Source: Pseudomonadota bacterium (GTDB lineage: Bacteria; Desulfobacterota; Desulfobulbia; Desulfobulbales; Desulfocapsaceae). From it: DNA of 52,663 bases. Positions 8,636 to 17,253 of the stretch are shown here, in pieces; within the stretch, counting starts at the first letter, position 1, and each line of letters opens with the position of its first letter. Location of the stretch: contig JAHJLI010000102.1 in the NCBI GenBank assembly GCA_018821785.1, positions 1 to 52,663 of the forward strand, in the 5' to 3' direction. The notes under the pieces are model-generated. The model was given only the letters and a program-made list of their open reading frames with translations. It had not been told where the DNA came from and did not search any database. The position numbers and the translations under genes are program-made.

Positions 8636-9691
8636 TCACCTCAGGATTTCAACCTGGGCGGTCTCACTTTCTTCCATCGGCGCTATTTCGCCAATGATGT
8701 AGGCTTCTTCGCCTACTGCTTCGAAATGGTGGCGGATGTCACTTGCTTGCGCCTCATCGACTACCGCGAGCAAGCCTATCCCCATATTAAAAGTCCGGTA
8801 CATTTCTTCTATTGGGATATCTCCCAGGCGCTGTAGAAAAGTGAATACCTGTGGCACTCTCCATTTACCGGTATCAAGAACAGCCTTATATCCTTTCGGT
8901 AGGATTCTTGGAACATTATCGATAAACCCACCGCCGGTATTGTGAACCATACCGTTCAGCCTGTATTTTTTAAGAACATTGAGGACCGACTGAACATAGA
9001 TTTTTGTTGGCTTCAGCAGTTCCTCACCCAAAGTGCATCCCAATTCGTCAATATATTGATCGACAGTCAAACGGTGATCGGCAAAACATATCTTTCTCAC
9101 CAGTGAATATCCGTTTGAATGAAGGCCACTGGAGGTGAGTCCGATGATTTTATCTCCGACACGAATATCAGACCCATCAATAATGGCATCACGATCGACA
9201 ATGCCGGTGACAAATCCAGCCAGGTCGTAGTCATTATTTTTATAGATACCAGGCATCTCTGCCGTCTCACCTCCGACCAATGAACAGTTTGCCTGTCGGC
9301 AACCTTCGGCTATACCCGAAATGATTTCTTTTGCAACGGCAAGGTCCAGTTTTCCAACAGCAAAATAATCGAGAAAACAAAGGGGGGTGGCGCCGCCAAC
9401 GATCAAGTCATTAACACACATTGCAACCAAGTCGATGCCGATGGTGTTATGTTTGTTGCAGAGTTGGGCGATTACCAGTTTTGTTCCAACACCATCTGTG
9501 GAGTTGACGATGACCGGCTTTTTGTATTTGTTGATATCAATAACAAAGTGGGAGGAAAATCCACCAATTCCTCCAAGAACACCCCGTTGATGGGTGGATG
9601 ATACAATATCTCGAATTTCTTCAATGAAGGCGTTGCCCTTGTCAATGTCTACTCCTGCTTCACTATATTTACTCGGTTTTACGTTGGTCAT
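8636..9691 (-). CDS. purM: Phosphoribosylformylglycinamidine cyclo-ligase (AIR synthetase)
   Basis: Fifth step of purine synthesis: ATP-dependent ring closure of FGAM to AIR in the cytosol. The 351-residue length is typical. Visible motifs are the opening Y-x-x-A-G-V-D-I-D, G-G-I-G-G-F-S, the loop S-T-D-G-V-G-T-K, M-C-V-N-D-L-I-V-G-G-A, G-G-E-T-A-E-M-P-G, G-L-x-S-S-G-L-H-S-N-G-Y-S-L and H-N-T-G-G-G-F-I-D-N-V-P. ATG at 9691 fits the family start. It stands alone and is convergent with mogA. A TATAAT lies on the minus strand at 9718-9723 upstream, but no clear -35 box accompanies it. Confidence 0.97.
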   Translation of the reverse strand: MTNVKPSKYSEAGVDIDKGNAFIEEIRDIVSSTHQRGVLGGIGGFSSHFVIDINKYKKPVIVNSTDGVGTKLVIAQLCNKHNTIGIDLVAMCVNDLIVGGATPLCFLDYFAVGKLDLAVAKEIISGIAEGCRQANCSLVGGETAEMPGIYKNNDYDLAGFVTGIVDRDAIIDGSDIRVGDKIIGLTSSGLHSNGYSLVRKICFADHRLTVDQYIDELGCTLGEELLKPTKIYVQSVLNVLKKYRLNGMVHNTGGGFIDNVPRILPKGYKAVLDTGKWRVPQVFTFLQRLGDIPIEEMYRTFNMGIGLLAVVDEAQASDIRHHFEAVGEEAYIIGEIAPMEESETAQVEILR

Positions 9692-9888
9692 GTCAGCTTT
9701 TAGTTCGGTAATCGGTTATTATAGAAAAAGTTTATTATCGGTAGATTATTTTGATAAACTATAATATTAGCGTAGGCCATAAAAAGCAATGCAATTGCAT
9801 TGAATCTTGTAAATGATGAGGACTGGGAGTATCGCGACACCAATGACGAGGTTGAAAAAAAATAAGCCGTCTGGTAGAAACATCGACT

Positions 9889-10089
9889 ATGAAAATTTTA
9901 ACGCTTCTTCTTGGTCTGGTTTTAATTGTTGAAGGGCTGCCGTATGTGGCAGCCCCGGAAGCTATGCAAAAATGGCTGAAAAAAATGAGTGAAATTGCTC
10001 CAAATCACTTGCGGTCAATGGGACTTGTCGTCATGCTGATCGGTCTGGCAATATGCTTTGTTGTACAAAAAACATCGTTATTTCAGTAG
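9889..10089 (+). CDS. DUF2065-family small membrane protein
   Basis: A 66-residue inner-membrane protein with two hydrophobic segments (about 3-19 and 43-60) separated by a polar loop containing P-E-A-M-Q-K-W-L. It ends in V-V-M-L-I-G-L-A. This matches the YjeT/DUF2065 family, whose members have the same length and layout and no known function. It is divergent from purM. A TATAAT lies upstream at 9760-9765 without a convincing -35 box. Confidence 0.8.
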   Translation: MKILTLLLGLVLIVEGLPYVAAPEAMQKWLKKMSEIAPNHLRSMGLVVMLIGLAICFVVQKTSLFQ

Positions 10090-10170
10090 GTAGAAGTTTC
10101 AGTATCAAGGCTGTGATTAAATTGAATTGGTTGTTTTTTGTCGGGACCCGATGTTTATTGGAGAATTTTT

Positions 10171-11105
10171 ATGGTAAATTATTTTTTCCTGGACAACAAT
10201 GTTGTCAAAATGGAAAGTAGCAAATATCAATCCAGTATCTCAAATATCATTTGGGTTGATCTCATAAATCCAACGGGTGAAGAAAAACAACTGGTTGAAA
10301 AAGATTTCAGTGTTGAATTGTTCACAAAACATGAACGAGAGGAGATTGAAAGCAGTTCCAAATATGTTGAGACGACAGAAGAAATCGGTATCAACCTTAA
10401 TTTCTTGATTCAAGATGGTGATAGTTTTACAAATGAACCTATATCTTTTATCATTAAGAATAAAGTGCTCATTACGCAAAGATATCACGAATATAGATCA
10501 TTGTCTGAGACGTATAGAAAACTAAAGGTGATAAAACCGGTTGATGGTGACGATGTTTTTCTTACAATACTGGAAACCCGCATTGATTTTGATGCAGATC
10601 TGATTGAAAGCATAACTGATCGGATTTCTGCAATAAGCAAAGAAATGACTGCCGCTCAGGATACCAACCGGGAGTTATTGCTAAAAATTACAGCTTTACA
10701 AGAGTCTACTATCGCTATCCGCGAAAATATAATTGAGAAACAACGAATTCTTTCTTCCATGTTAAAGAGCAAGATGTTTCCGAAGGAAGATTATGAAAAT
10801 ATGCGGATAATGATAAAAGATGTAGGCTCGCTTTTAGATCATACTTCGTTTAATTTTGAACGACTCGAATTTTTGCAAAACACCTTTCTCGGATTGGTTG
10901 ATATTGAACAAAACCGGGTTATAAAAATATTTACTGTCGTAACGGTAATTTTCATGCCTCCCACAGTTATTGCCAGCGCTTATGGCATGAATTTTAATAT
11001 ATGCCGGAGCTAGAAAAAATTTGGGGATATCCTTTTGCAATTGTTCTTATGCTCCTTTCATCGGTCGTGACTCTTCTGTTTTTCAAGCGAAAAAAATGGT
11101 TATAA
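10171..11105 (+). CDS. corA: CorA-type Mg2+/divalent cation channel, frameshifted near its C terminus
   Basis: CorA is a pentameric inner-membrane channel for Mg2+ or Co2+. The N-terminal soluble domain and long helices are followed by the first membrane segment and the Y-G-M-N-F selectivity motif (G272-M273-N274). The frame then stops at TAG 11011-11013, four codons after an N. Reading from 11001 in the -1 frame gives M-P-E-L-E, W-G-Y-P-F-A, then the second membrane helix and a basic tail ending TAA at 11103-11105, exactly what follows GMN in intact CorA. So one base appears to be missing near 10996-11000. The start at 10171 is preferred because GGAGAA lies about 6 bases upstream; an earlier TTG at 10138 is in frame. 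Either a real mutation or a sequencing error. Confidence 0.85.
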
Positions 11106-11137
11106 AAACATTTAACATCCCTCTCAGGTAAAAGCTA

Positions 11138-12217
11138 TTAACTGAGTCCCTGATTCTTGCTGTTCTTTTTTAGGTTTCTGCGAGATTCAATATTTCTTGC
11201 GCGGGCAAGTTCACGCATATCCTTGGCCTTGTCTGATTCATCCATGATCTCCATTCCTACGATTTCTTCAAGCACATCTTCCATTGAGATGATTCCTGTC
11301 ATGGTACCGTATTCGTCGACTACGATGAAAAGGTGTTGCCTTCGATCAAAAAAATCGATAAGAATTCGGTTTAACCTCGCCATCTCCGGAACAAAATGGG
11401 CTTGGTTTTTGAACCTGGCCAGCGTCAGTTTGTTCTTACCTTCCGCAGCAGCCTGAAGGATATCTTTGCGCATGACTATGCCGGTGACATTGTTAGGCCC
11501 TCTGTTATAAATTGGGATTCGACTGTGACTGCTTAGTTCTGTCAGTTTGGCAACGGCGTTGCCGACAGTCATGTGCTCGTTGAGAGAGAAAGTGACAGTT
11601 CTCGGGGTCATTACCTGTCTAACAATTTTATTTTTGAGGTCGATGATATTGTTGATTACCCTCTCCTCATTCTCCTCTAGGTCGCCGGATTCGCGGGAAA
11701 GAGCTGCAATAGTTTGAAGTTCCTCCCCGGAAATTGTTTCGTCTGCTTTCTTTGGAAGCAATCTGGTTATTGTTCGACAAAGCCAGATGATGGGTTTGAG
11801 GAGTACAATCATTGTCCTTAAAGGGTTGGTTACGTAGGGTGCCAGTTTGAATGCGTAATTTACTCCGATTGTTTTCGGTATAATCTCAGAGAATATGAGA
11901 ATAGCTAGAGTAAAGGAGGAGGAGAACAGGATAAGGTTCTCATCGCCGAAAATTTTTGCCGCAGATGCACCGGCGACCGAAGCGCCAATTGTATTGGCAA
12001 TGGTGTTCAGCGTAAGTATTGCAGTAATGGGTTCGTCAATATCTGACTTAAGATTTTGGAGGCGTTCACCACTGCTATGTCCACTTTTTTTGAGCATTTC
12101 GACCTGACTGGCGCTGATGGAATAGAGAACTGCCTCGCAAAGTGAGCATATGGCGGATACAACTATGGCAAGGAAAACGGATATAACTAAGGTTTGAATC
12201 ACTGCTAACGGCCCCAT
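11138..12217 (-). CDS. CNNM/CorC family protein (DUF21 plus CBS pair), hemolysin C-like
   Basis: A 359-residue membrane protein. Residues about 1-190 are the DUF21/CNNM transmembrane domain, with C-E-A-V-L-Y and F-S-E-I-I-P-K-T-I-G. A linker with E-E-N-E-E-R-V-I follows, then two CBS motifs (about 205-330) including M-T-P-R-T, G-I-V-M-R-K-D-I-L and F-I-V-V-D-E-Y-G-T-M-T-G-I-I-S-M-E-D-V-L-E-E-I-V-G split over the second CBS. The usual C-terminal CorC_HlyC domain is missing: the protein ends in a short basic tail. The family is linked to Mg2+ or Co2+ efflux, which fits with the convergent corA gene 33 bases away. Confidence 0.88.
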   Translation of the reverse strand: MGPLAVIQTLVISVFLAIVVSAICSLCEAVLYSISASQVEMLKKSGHSSGERLQNLKSDIDEPITAILTLNTIANTIGASVAGASAAKIFGDENLILFSSSFTLAILIFSEIIPKTIGVNYAFKLAPYVTNPLRTMIVLLKPIIWLCRTITRLLPKKADETISGEELQTIAALSRESGDLEENEERVINNIIDLKNKIVRQVMTPRTVTFSLNEHMTVGNAVAKLTELSSHSRIPIYNRGPNNVTGIVMRKDILQAAAEGKNKLTLARFKNQAHFVPEMARLNRILIDFFDRRQHLFIVVDEYGTMTGIISMEDVLEEIVGMEIMDESDKAKDMRELARARNIESRRNLKKNSKNQGLS

Positions 12218-12386
12218 TTTAAAATGATAGTACCAACCTGCAATTCAGGTAGGTCGCAGTATTTGAATCTGCTGATTGAAGAAGAAATGCTTAAATATTT
12301 TGTTACGATGTGTGAATTATACTGTAAATTGCCTGATAATAAAGGGCGAAGAAGATAATCTTGTTGAAATCCATTTCAGGTATTCC

Positions 12387-13931
12387 ATGAAAAATACAAA
12401 ACTTGTTGTTTCTACTAAAAAAGTTGAAGAATATTCCGGAGATCTTCTCGTTACCCTTGTGGCTCTGGACGAACAAGGGGGCTATGTCGGGGATGATTAT
12501 TTCCGACCTCTTCTCGAATCTCTGGTTCAATATAAAGAGTTTTCAGGGAAGAAAGATGAGCAGATTCAGTTGTATCCTCCTTTTGGACCGTTTTTTGGAA
12601 AACTGAAATGTCGAAGATTACTCCTGGTTGGTTTGGGTTGTTTAAACGCCATCACCGACCTGAACGTAAAAAAAGAATTACTTCGTACAGCGGGTGGCGC
12701 GATTGCCGCCCAGTGTAAAAGCAACAAGGTAACAAATGTTGGTATTTGTATGCCAAACTATAGCGGGTTGCCGGATATTACTATTGGCGAATTTTTGAGT
12801 GAAGGTATTCTTCTTGGAGATTACCGTTTTCTCAAATACAAAACTAAAAAAAAGGATGAAGACGGCTATGCAGGCCTTACAAAAATTGAACTATTGGCAA
12901 CGACACATGTAAAAGCCATTCGCAGTGGAGCAACCAAGGCCAGCAACAGTGCAAAGGCTGTGATTACGGCACGGGATATGGCGAATGAACCCGGGAATGG
13001 TTTGACTCCCTCACATTTTTCCCAATATGCCATAGGACTTGCTGAGAGTCTTCCGCTACGTTGTACGATCCTTGAAAAAAAGGATATGATTGACCTTGGT
13101 TTGGGGGGAATCATTGCTGTCAATCAAGGTTCCGATGAACCGCCGAAGGTGGTTATTCTAGAATATTCTCCAAAACAGAAAGGGGAAACCATACTCTTGG
13201 TGGGCAAAGGACTCACCTTCGATTCCGGAGGGGTCAGCCTCAAACCTGCTCAGGGCATGATGGATATGAAATATGACATGTGCGGGGGGGCGGCAGTACT
13301 TGCGGCGATGGAGGCTGTCGGCCGCGAGAAACCAGCTGTAAGGGTTGTGGCAATAGTTCCGGCTACGGATAACATGGCTGGTGGCGGGGCCTTGAAGCCT
13401 GGAGATATTATCACTCATTATGGTGGAATTACCTCTGAAATAGAAAGTACAGATGCGGAAGGGCGGTTAATACTTGCTGACGCGCTGGCGTATGGGATTG
13501 AAAAATTTCATCCGGATTGTGTCATTGATTTGGCGACACTTACCGGATCAGCAATCTTTGCACTCGGTCACCACTATTGTGCCCTGCTGAGCAACAACGA
13601 TAAATTGGCAGAAAAACTCATTGCAGTCGGCACGGCCTGCGCTGAACCTCTTTGGCGATTGCCGTTGGGAGAAATGTATGTCAAGCAAATAAAATCACAG
13701 GTCGCTGATATTAAAAATACTGGTGGGAAGCCGGCTGGATGTATTACAGCCGCAGAATATCTGCACCAATTTGTTGGTTCAACTCCATGGGCTCACTTGG
13801 ATATCGCAGGAACAGCATGGGACTTTTCAGAAAAAACATATATACCAAAGGGACCCTCCGGGTTTGGGGTGAGAATTCTGATTGAGTTTCTCAGACGATG
13901 GGAAACTTGCAATTTCCCTACCGTGGACTAA
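12387..13931 (+). CDS. pepA: Leucyl aminopeptidase (M17 cytosol aminopeptidase)
   Basis: A hexameric two-metal aminopeptidase of the cytosol. The N-terminal macro-like domain is followed by the catalytic domain with V-G-K-G-L-T-F-D-S-G-G, D-M-C-G-G-A-A-V-L, the signature T-D-A-E-G-R-L (N replaced by S before it), and the C-terminal H-L-D-I-A-G-T-A-W. All expected metal ligands are visible: Lys and Asp in K-G-L-T-F-D, Asp in K-Y-D-M-C, and Asp-Glu in D-A-E. The ATG at 12387 gives 514 residues. An in-frame TTG at 12276 would add 37 unusual residues without a ribosome site. PepA also binds DNA in E. coli; nothing here tests that. Confidence 0.95.
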   Translation: MKNTKLVVSTKKVEEYSGDLLVTLVALDEQGGYVGDDYFRPLLESLVQYKEFSGKKDEQIQLYPPFGPFFGKLKCRRLLLVGLGCLNAITDLNVKKELLRTAGGAIAAQCKSNKVTNVGICMPNYSGLPDITIGEFLSEGILLGDYRFLKYKTKKKDEDGYAGLTKIELLATTHVKAIRSGATKASNSAKAVITARDMANEPGNGLTPSHFSQYAIGLAESLPLRCTILEKKDMIDLGLGGIIAVNQGSDEPPKVVILEYSPKQKGETILLVGKGLTFDSGGVSLKPAQGMMDMKYDMCGGAAVLAAMEAVGREKPAVRVVAIVPATDNMAGGGALKPGDIITHYGGITSEIESTDAEGRLILADALAYGIEKFHPDCVIDLATLTGSAIFALGHHYCALLSNNDKLAEKLIAVGTACAEPLWRLPLGEMYVKQIKSQVADIKNTGGKPAGCITAAEYLHQFVGSTPWAHLDIAGTAWDFSEKTYIPKGPSGFGVRILIEFLRRWETCNFPTVD

Positions 13932-14064
13932 GATAATGATATGTTGTGTGTAGGCATATTAATGGCAAATTTCGGATAAAGATCGATAGCCAACATTAGC
14001 TAAAGAGAATGGAGTCGGCGGGTACGGTCCTTCTTTGTCGATCGACAGAATCGTGGCAGCAGCA

Positions 14065-14098
14065 AACCTAAGCAAAAATGTGGCATTTTGCTTAGGTT
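14065..14098. terminator. Bidirectional hairpin terminator downstream of pepA
   Basis: A 13-base stem (14065-14077 with 14086-14098) encloses an 8-base loop. The inner ends are A- and T-rich. It lies between pepA and the convergent S4-domain gene and overlaps the last codons of the latter. No long T tract follows, so efficiency is uncertain. Confidence 0.6.
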
Positions 14099-14316
14099 GT
14101 CGCGATGTGCCATGTCTTGCCACTGAAGGTTATCTCATCTAAAACATGAAGTTTTCTGCCACGTTTGGTTTCTATCTTGCCGTTAACCTTGACTTCGCCA
14201 TTTTGTATTCTCATTGTGGCCTCGAAGCCATCCTGAACCAGGTCGGTAAGTTTGAGAAACTGTCCGAGGCGAATAGGGAGTTTTTTAATTGCAAGACGTT
14301 CTGGATTATCGGACAC
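14092..14316 (-). CDS. S4-domain RNA-binding protein (YbcJ-like)
   Basis: A 74-residue protein made almost entirely of one S4 RNA-binding fold: I-R-L-G-Q-F-L-K-L, then G-E-V-K-V-N-G and K-R-G-R-K-L basic loops. Length and layout match the YbcJ/YaaA S4 group, thought to bind structured RNA. It is a single gene with a hairpin at its 3' end. The exact role is unknown. Confidence 0.87.
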   Translation of the reverse strand: MSDNPERLAIKKLPIRLGQFLKLTDLVQDGFEATMRIQNGEVKVNGKIETKRGRKLHVLDEITFSGKTWHIATT

Positions 14317-14639
14317 CGTTTTATCTCCTGAACAGTTGATTATTTAGTTGTAATTTTTATATGGTTTTAGAATGACAAATAATTGTGTGATAAATACACT
14401 TTTTGTCAAACAAATCCATTTATAAAAAACTAGTGAATGAGGAAGAGTGTAATCAGTGTAAAACAGTTCGAATTCTTGAAAGAGTATGGTATAAAGCAAA
14501 AAATCGTTTCTTATTGATCTGTTACATTTTTTAACCTCAATAATTATGGTTTGCTTTCTGAATTGTTGAGTTTTTGACGGTTTATCGGTGCGAAGTGTAC
14601 GGTTATTTATATAATTATTTCCACAAGGGAGTATTCATT
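14317..14639. other. AT-rich intergenic region upstream of the lipoprotein gene
   Basis: This stretch separates two divergent genes. It is strongly AT-rich and holds no convincing open frame. A TATAAT occurs at 14610-14615, about 25 bases before the lipoprotein ATG. The nearest -35-like TTGACG (14574-14579) is 30 bases away, which is too far for a normal sigma-70 promoter. Confidence 0.4.
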
Positions 14640-15143
14640 ATGCAGATGAATTCAATGTTAAAAAAAATTGGTTATGGATGTGCTTTGCTTTTCATTTTCA
14701 ACACGTTATCGAGCTGTTCCAGCAGTCGACCTATGACAGCTCAGCCTATTATGGAAAATGAACTGTCTCCCGTGTCAACAATGGTCGAAAGTTATGGAGA
14801 TATCGAATTGCCGATCGAAATGGTTCTGGAACCTGATAAAAGCATGGCAATGCGAACTGATTCATTTCAAGGCGGTATACATGTATTTCGGGGCAGGGTA
14901 CAGATTGCTTCCCTTCGCGATTATATAATTGCATCTATGCGCAATCATAAGTGGAAGCTGGTCGGCGAAGCTTCGTATAAAAATGCCATGCTTGCTTTTA
15001 CCAAACCAAACAGAACGTGTATGGTGGTGTTATCTGAAGATGCTGGAGGCATCTTGGGGAAAACTCAGGCCAATTTGTATGTGACAGTTGATGTGGCAGC
15101 GGCGGGGCGTCTCAATCCGTTTGGTGAGCCAATCAAACAATAG
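14640..15143 (+). CDS. Predicted lipoprotein of unknown function
   Basis: A 167-residue secreted lipoprotein. The N terminus has a lysine pair, a hydrophobic core C-A-L-L-F-I-F and a lipobox L-S-S-C, so lipid would be attached to the cysteine and the protein anchored in a membrane. The mature part contains L-P-x-E-M and a region with F-R-G-R-V, R-D-Y-I-I-A-S-M, and W-K-L-V-G-E, followed by A-F-T-K-P-N-R-T-C. Proteins with this pattern occur in Desulfobacterota and relatives, but I do not know a function. The ATG at 14640 is preferred because AAGGGA lies about 9 bases upstream; an earlier in-frame start lacks one. Confidence 0.75.
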   Translation: MQMNSMLKKIGYGCALLFIFNTLSSCSSSRPMTAQPIMENELSPVSTMVESYGDIELPIEMVLEPDKSMAMRTDSFQGGIHVFRGRVQIASLRDYIIASMRNHKWKLVGEASYKNAMLAFTKPNRTCMVVLSEDAGGILGKTQANLYVTVDVAAAGRLNPFGEPIKQ

Positions 15144-15177
15144 CACCTCGTTAGTGGCTTTTTTTGATTGTGTAAAT

Positions 15178-15210
15178 AAACAACCACCCGCTAGAAGTCG
15201 GTGGTTGTTT
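15178..15210 (+). terminator. Hairpin terminator after the lipoprotein gene
   Basis: An 11-base perfect stem (15178-15188 with 15200-15210) closes an 11-base loop and ends in GTTT. It lies 35 bases after the lipoprotein stop codon. The following T tract is short. Confidence 0.6.
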
Positions 15211-15396
15211 AGTACCTAAAAGGATCAGATCGAATACTCCGAAATCAACGGGTGTTGACAAGATTCAATGTTGGGTAGTCTTAATTTTGTTGATGAAAAG
15301 TCAGACATTGGAGATTTTTAATCTCCTATCTCGTTTCCTACCGTTACTATCTATTTTTCTCGCAAAAACTGGTCTTAGAAAATGTTCATTTGCCTC

Positions 15397-16611
15397 TTAA
15401 TATCCCATAAGCCCGCAGCATCGGTTACATGCGGGCATAAGGCCTTTTAACCGCAGGCTTCGACGGAAAGAGGTATATTTTTCACAATTCCATAAACTTA
15501 CAATCGATTCATCCTTTATATTTCCAACTGTATAATCGTGGTAGTCTCGGCATGGTGACATATTGCCATTACTGTTCAGTTCGACAGCTTGATAGATCGA
15601 AATACATTGGTTAAATCCGAAATTTGAGGAATGGTCTGTATAATATCGTTCGAGATTTTCCGGAGAAGAAATATTTGGGATAATGGTTACCGCTGGAGTC
15701 GATAGGGACTTTGCAAGGTCTTGTATTTTTATAAGTTGAGATGACAGTAGCGTGAAATCTTCCGGGCGCCAGTTCCCCACCCATCCCCAATGCAGCTGTG
15801 GAGTAAAACCGAACCGTTCACGAAAGTCATCCTCATGTCTCTTCGCCTGGATTGGATCAATCCACCAGGAAAGATAAAAAACAAAGATATCGACAGAATC
15901 TTTAAGGGTGAGAAAAATATCAACCAGGTGGTTGATATTTTGTTTTGAAATCACAGTAAGAGAAGCCACGAGAGGCAATCTGGAGCGATTTTTCAACTTG
16001 GCCTCTTTCATCGCTTGAAGCCCTGATTGGATAGCGGCAAAGGAGTCTCCTTCACCTGCCGATGGTCTTAGAGTGTTATGAATTTCGGGGGTATGGCCAT
16101 CTATTGAAACCTGCAGAAGGAAAAGCGGGATCTTTGTGAATTGATCGGCGCTTTCAGTCAGTGAATGACCGTTGGTGGCAATTGAGACTGGAAGTCCACG
16201 TCGGGTTGCTCCTTCGATAACCTCCAATATTCCCCCATAGAGCATCGGTTCACCTCCCCAGATATAGATGTTGGGTCGGTGTCCGTTTGCGATAAGATCA
16301 TCGAATACTTCGAGATATCGCTTGGGTGTAACTTCTGCCAGTCGCTGTTCCCGGAGGTTGCGGCCATGCATGAAACCGTTGTCTCCCCATTGTCCGCAAG
16401 TATGGCAGCGGAGGTTGCAGATATCAGTGATCCGGATACTCATCTGATGAATGTTTCCGGCTTTTCCTGCAGCGGCTTGAAAATTAGGGAATGGGAAGAA
16501 CCATTTTGCAAGTTGCAGAGAGAGCAGTTTGCGGGTGATCCAAGGATGAGGGGCGAGAATCCTAAATGATTTGAAGATGGTCCCAGCGGAAACCGCGCTA
16601 CGTTTACTCAT
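15397..16611 (-). CDS. Radical SAM/SPASM-domain protein
   Basis: A 404-residue [4Fe-4S] enzyme that cleaves S-adenosylmethionine to start radical chemistry. The radical SAM cluster motif is C65-N-L-R-C69-H-T-C72. The glycine-rich G-G-E-P motif and a TIM-barrel-like middle follow. The C terminus has cysteines spaced like a SPASM auxiliary cluster region: C-I-S-I, M-S-P-C-R-D, and a terminal C-N-R-C-C. SPASM enzymes modify peptides, sugars or small molecules; no precursor-peptide gene is visible next to it. GGGAG lies close upstream of the ATG. It is divergent from the lipid megasynthase across a long shared regulatory gap, so involvement in that pathway is possible but only inference. Confidence 0.85.
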   Translation of the reverse strand: MSKRSAVSAGTIFKSFRILAPHPWITRKLLSLQLAKWFFPFPNFQAAAGKAGNIHQMSIRITDICNLRCHTCGQWGDNGFMHGRNLREQRLAEVTPKRYLEVFDDLIANGHRPNIYIWGGEPMLYGGILEVIEGATRRGLPVSIATNGHSLTESADQFTKIPLFLLQVSIDGHTPEIHNTLRPSAGEGDSFAAIQSGLQAMKEAKLKNRSRLPLVASLTVISKQNINHLVDIFLTLKDSVDIFVFYLSWWIDPIQAKRHEDDFRERFGFTPQLHWGWVGNWRPEDFTLLSSQLIKIQDLAKSLSTPAVTIIPNISSPENLERYYTDHSSNFGFNQCISIYQAVELNSNGNMSPCRDYHDYTVGNIKDESIVSLWNCEKYTSFRRSLRLKGLMPACNRCCGLMGY

Positions 16612-17253
16612 ATTCTCTCCCGATGAACTGATAAAGGACTATTTCATAGAATGCCATAGAAATGATTCAATGCACTCTGTTGTGTTATTTAGCATGGTTT
16701 TCCCTGTCAATTAAAATGATGTCATGAACGGTCGGCACACTGGAATCGGCCCACAACCTGGGTTGTAAAACAGGTCTGAAAGGCTACAGGGTATCTTTTT
16801 CAGACGAATAAGGCTAGTTGTTCTTCTACAATTGCTTGAACTGAGGATTGTTATAACCGCTTCATTTTTTAGGTTTGGGCTTTGAAATAATTGGGTTCTT
16901 TTTTTGGGGGTATCAAATTGATCTGTTTTTTAAGGTTTCATTCTCTTGAAAGTAATATTTTTTTATGCCGATTAAAATGGACAATATCAGTAAAACAGCT
17001 GTCAATCAAGAGAGTTGCATTGCATAATGTATAGAAATTGATAAAAAAATGCTGTATCTATAGAAGGGTATTTAAAATCTCCCAAACAAATCACTGAAAT
17101 CATTGTTTCTAGATGAATAAAAGACAGGCTGCGATGTGTTAAGAAAGGCAAAAGGTATAAGCTGAAATTAAGCACATTGACATGGAGCTTTTTAGGTATC
17201 TGTCGGGAAGCTAGAAACCCTTGGATTGATTTTTTTCTCTTTGGAGCTATAAA
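16612..17253. promoter_or_regulatory. Divergent regulatory region before the lipid megasynthase
   Basis: This 642-base gap has no convincing gene. It contains a 14-base near-palindrome at 16753-16766 (ACAACC, TG, GGTTGT) and an 8-base inverted repeat at 16774-16781 and 16798-16805. Either could be an operator or an RNA hairpin. A possible promoter with TTGATA at 17038 and TATAGA at 17059 has a short 15-base spacer. GGAG lies 8 bases before the megasynthase ATG. No riboswitch class is recognisable. Confidence 0.4.

Noticed and set aside
10990..11005. Programmed -1 frameshifting in corA.
   Set aside because: The bases do not form a standard X-XXY-YYZ slippery heptamer and CorA is not known to use recoding; a one-base loss or sequence error is simpler.
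5900..17202. Similar 19-20 base strings (GGAGCTTTTT, then GGTATCTG with one extra base in the second copy) upstream of the EF-G-like gene and of the megasynthase (5900-5918 and 17183-17202).
   Set aside because: They differ by a gap, sit at different distances from the start codons and from TTGACA, and a near match of this length is expected by chance in a window of this size.
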